DNA from: Acidiferrobacter sp.
GTDB taxonomy: Bacteria > Pseudomonadota > Gammaproteobacteria > Arenicellales > UBA868
DNA length: 5,685 nt
Direction of reading: 5' to 3'
Assembly (NCBI GenBank): GCA_002694065.1
Contig: NZKZ01000062.1
Coordinates: 1-5,685 of the forward strand
In this document: one piece after another, positions 4,948 through 5,685 of the stretch
Position numbering within the stretch: the stretch's first letter is position 1
Layout: every line of letters begins with the position of its first letter
The notes under the pieces: model-generated
Told to the model about the DNA's origin: nothing
Databases searched by the model: none
Seen by the model: only the letters and a program-made list of their open reading frames with translations
Translations under genes and position numbers: made by a program

Positions 4948-5685
4948 CTAATCGTCAAGGATGTCTGCCAAAGCATCGCTTGCCTCAATGATATCTTCCC
5001 GGCCAACATCAAGATGAGTAACAGCCCTCATTTTCTGGTCACCAAATGCGCCGATCCATATTCCTTTTTCACGCAACCGGGCAGAGATCTCAGGGGCGCT
5101 GAGGGGAGTCTGCGAAACGTTAAAGAACACCATATTGGTCTCGACGGTGTCGTTGATCAGTTCGATTCCGTCCAGCGCTGAAATTCGATCGGCGAGCATC
5201 CGCGCATTCTCGTGATCTTTCGCCAGCCGATCGACATGATTTTGCAGAGCCCAACTGCCAGCTGCGGCTACGATGCCCGCCTGGCGCATCGCTCCGCCAA
5301 TTCGGTGTTTCCATCGCCAGGCCTCATGAATGAAATCGCGACTGCCGGCCAGGACGGCGCCGACAGGGCATCCAAGACCTTTACTGAGATCGAGCCAAAC
5401 GGAGTCGACGGTAGCAGAAAATTCAGCCGCAGAGACGCCCGCCGCTACCACGGCGTTCATGAGTCTCGCGCCATCCATGTGAACACTGAGACCGCGGTCG
5501 CGGGCAAGCTTGGAAACCGCCTGCAGTTGAGCGATAGGCCAGACCGTGCCCCCACCGAGATTCGATGTTTGCTCAACAACGAGCAGGCGGGACCTGGGGG
5601 CATGCATAGACGTCTGCCTGATTGCACCTCGCACATCATCCGGGCCGAAAATGCCATTCTTGCCTTCCAGCGGATACACCATAGA
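4948..5685 (-). CDS. ltaE: LtaE-like L-threonine aldolase, C-terminal part (N-terminus beyond right edge)
   Basis: A PLP-dependent fold-type I lyase that cleaves beta-hydroxy-alpha-amino acids such as threonine or allo-threonine into glycine and an aldehyde. About 245 residues are in the window and the frame stays open to the last base; the Met at 5680-5682 is internal. Numbering from it, the conserved blocks are VEQTSNLGGG (36-45), HMDGARLMNAVVAAG (68-82) with PLP-contacting Asp70 and Arg73, LSKGLGCPVG (99-108) with the Schiff-base Lys101, GGAMRQAGIVAAAGSWAL (129-146), and MRAVTHLDV (218-226) with the substrate-carboxylate Arg219. These align well with E. coli LtaE, in which the Lys is residue 197, so roughly 95 residues are missing at the right. 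Stereospecificity and true substrate are not deducible; the gene symbol marks the family. It ends 24 bases from the convergent aldehyde dehydrogenase. Confidence 0.92.
   Translation of the reverse strand, partial: SMVYPLEGKNGIFGPDDVRGAIRQTSMHAPRSRLLVVEQTSNLGGGTVWPIAQLQAVSKLARDRGLSVHMDGARLMNAVVAAGVSAAEFSATVDSVWLDLSKGLGCPVGAVLAGSRDFIHEAWRWKHRIGGAMRQAGIVAAAGSWALQNHVDRLAKDHENARMLADRISALDGIELINDTVETNMVFFNVSQTPLSAPEISARLREKGIWIGAFGDQKMRAVTHLDVGREDIIEASDALADILDD

Noticed and set aside
1..5685. CRISPR array, tRNA, rRNA, integron attC site or phage gene
   Set aside because: No regularly spaced direct repeats, no cloverleaf-like sequence, no attC core pair and no phage-type proteins were seen on reading both strands.

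Overview
The window is 5685 bases of dense bacterial chromosome with five substantial genes, one gene tail at the left edge and no RNA gene or intact mobile element. Protein families and gene style (a Tas-like aldo-keto reductase, an LtaE-like threonine aldolase, a CddD-like aldehyde dehydrogenase, short intergenic gaps, a Fur-like operator) fit a Gram-negative proteobacterium, probably a gammaproteobacterium. The sequence alone does not settle the genus. Most of the window is moderately GC-rich. The stretch from about 3152 to 4700 is visibly more AT-rich.

Layout: (1) bases 1-132, plus strand, the C-terminal tail of an M24 family peptidase/creatinase-fold protein; (2) 177-1136, minus strand, an arginase/agmatinase-superfamily ureohydrolase with variant motifs; (3) 1169-2203, minus strand, a Tas-like aldo-keto reductase 32 bases upstream of the ureohydrolase, so probably one transcript; (4) 2204-2317, a divergent control region; (5) 2318-3151, plus strand, a phytanoyl-CoA dioxygenase (PhyH) family Fe(II)/2-oxoglutarate oxygenase; (6) 3152-3486, a 335-base non-coding region with several dyads and, next to the following gene, a good Fur-box-like operator overlapping a sigma70-like promoter; (7) 3487-4923, plus strand, an NAD(P)-dependent aldehyde dehydrogenase; (8) 4948-5685, minus strand and running off the right edge, an LtaE-like threonine aldolase that converges on the dehydrogenase.

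All of the complete genes encode small-molecule enzymes; there is no transporter, regulator or structural gene. Their chemistries can be joined into one plausible catabolic scheme (an inference): an Fe/2OG oxygenase hydroxylates an amino acid at the beta carbon, threonine aldolase splits it into glycine and an aldehyde, the aldehyde dehydrogenase or aldo-keto reductase oxidises or reduces the aldehyde, and the ureohydrolase removes urea from a guanidino product. With arginine-like substrates every step is chemically consistent, but nothing in the sequence proves that these genes share a substrate. The clearest regulatory observation is the apparent Fur control of the aldehyde dehydrogenase.
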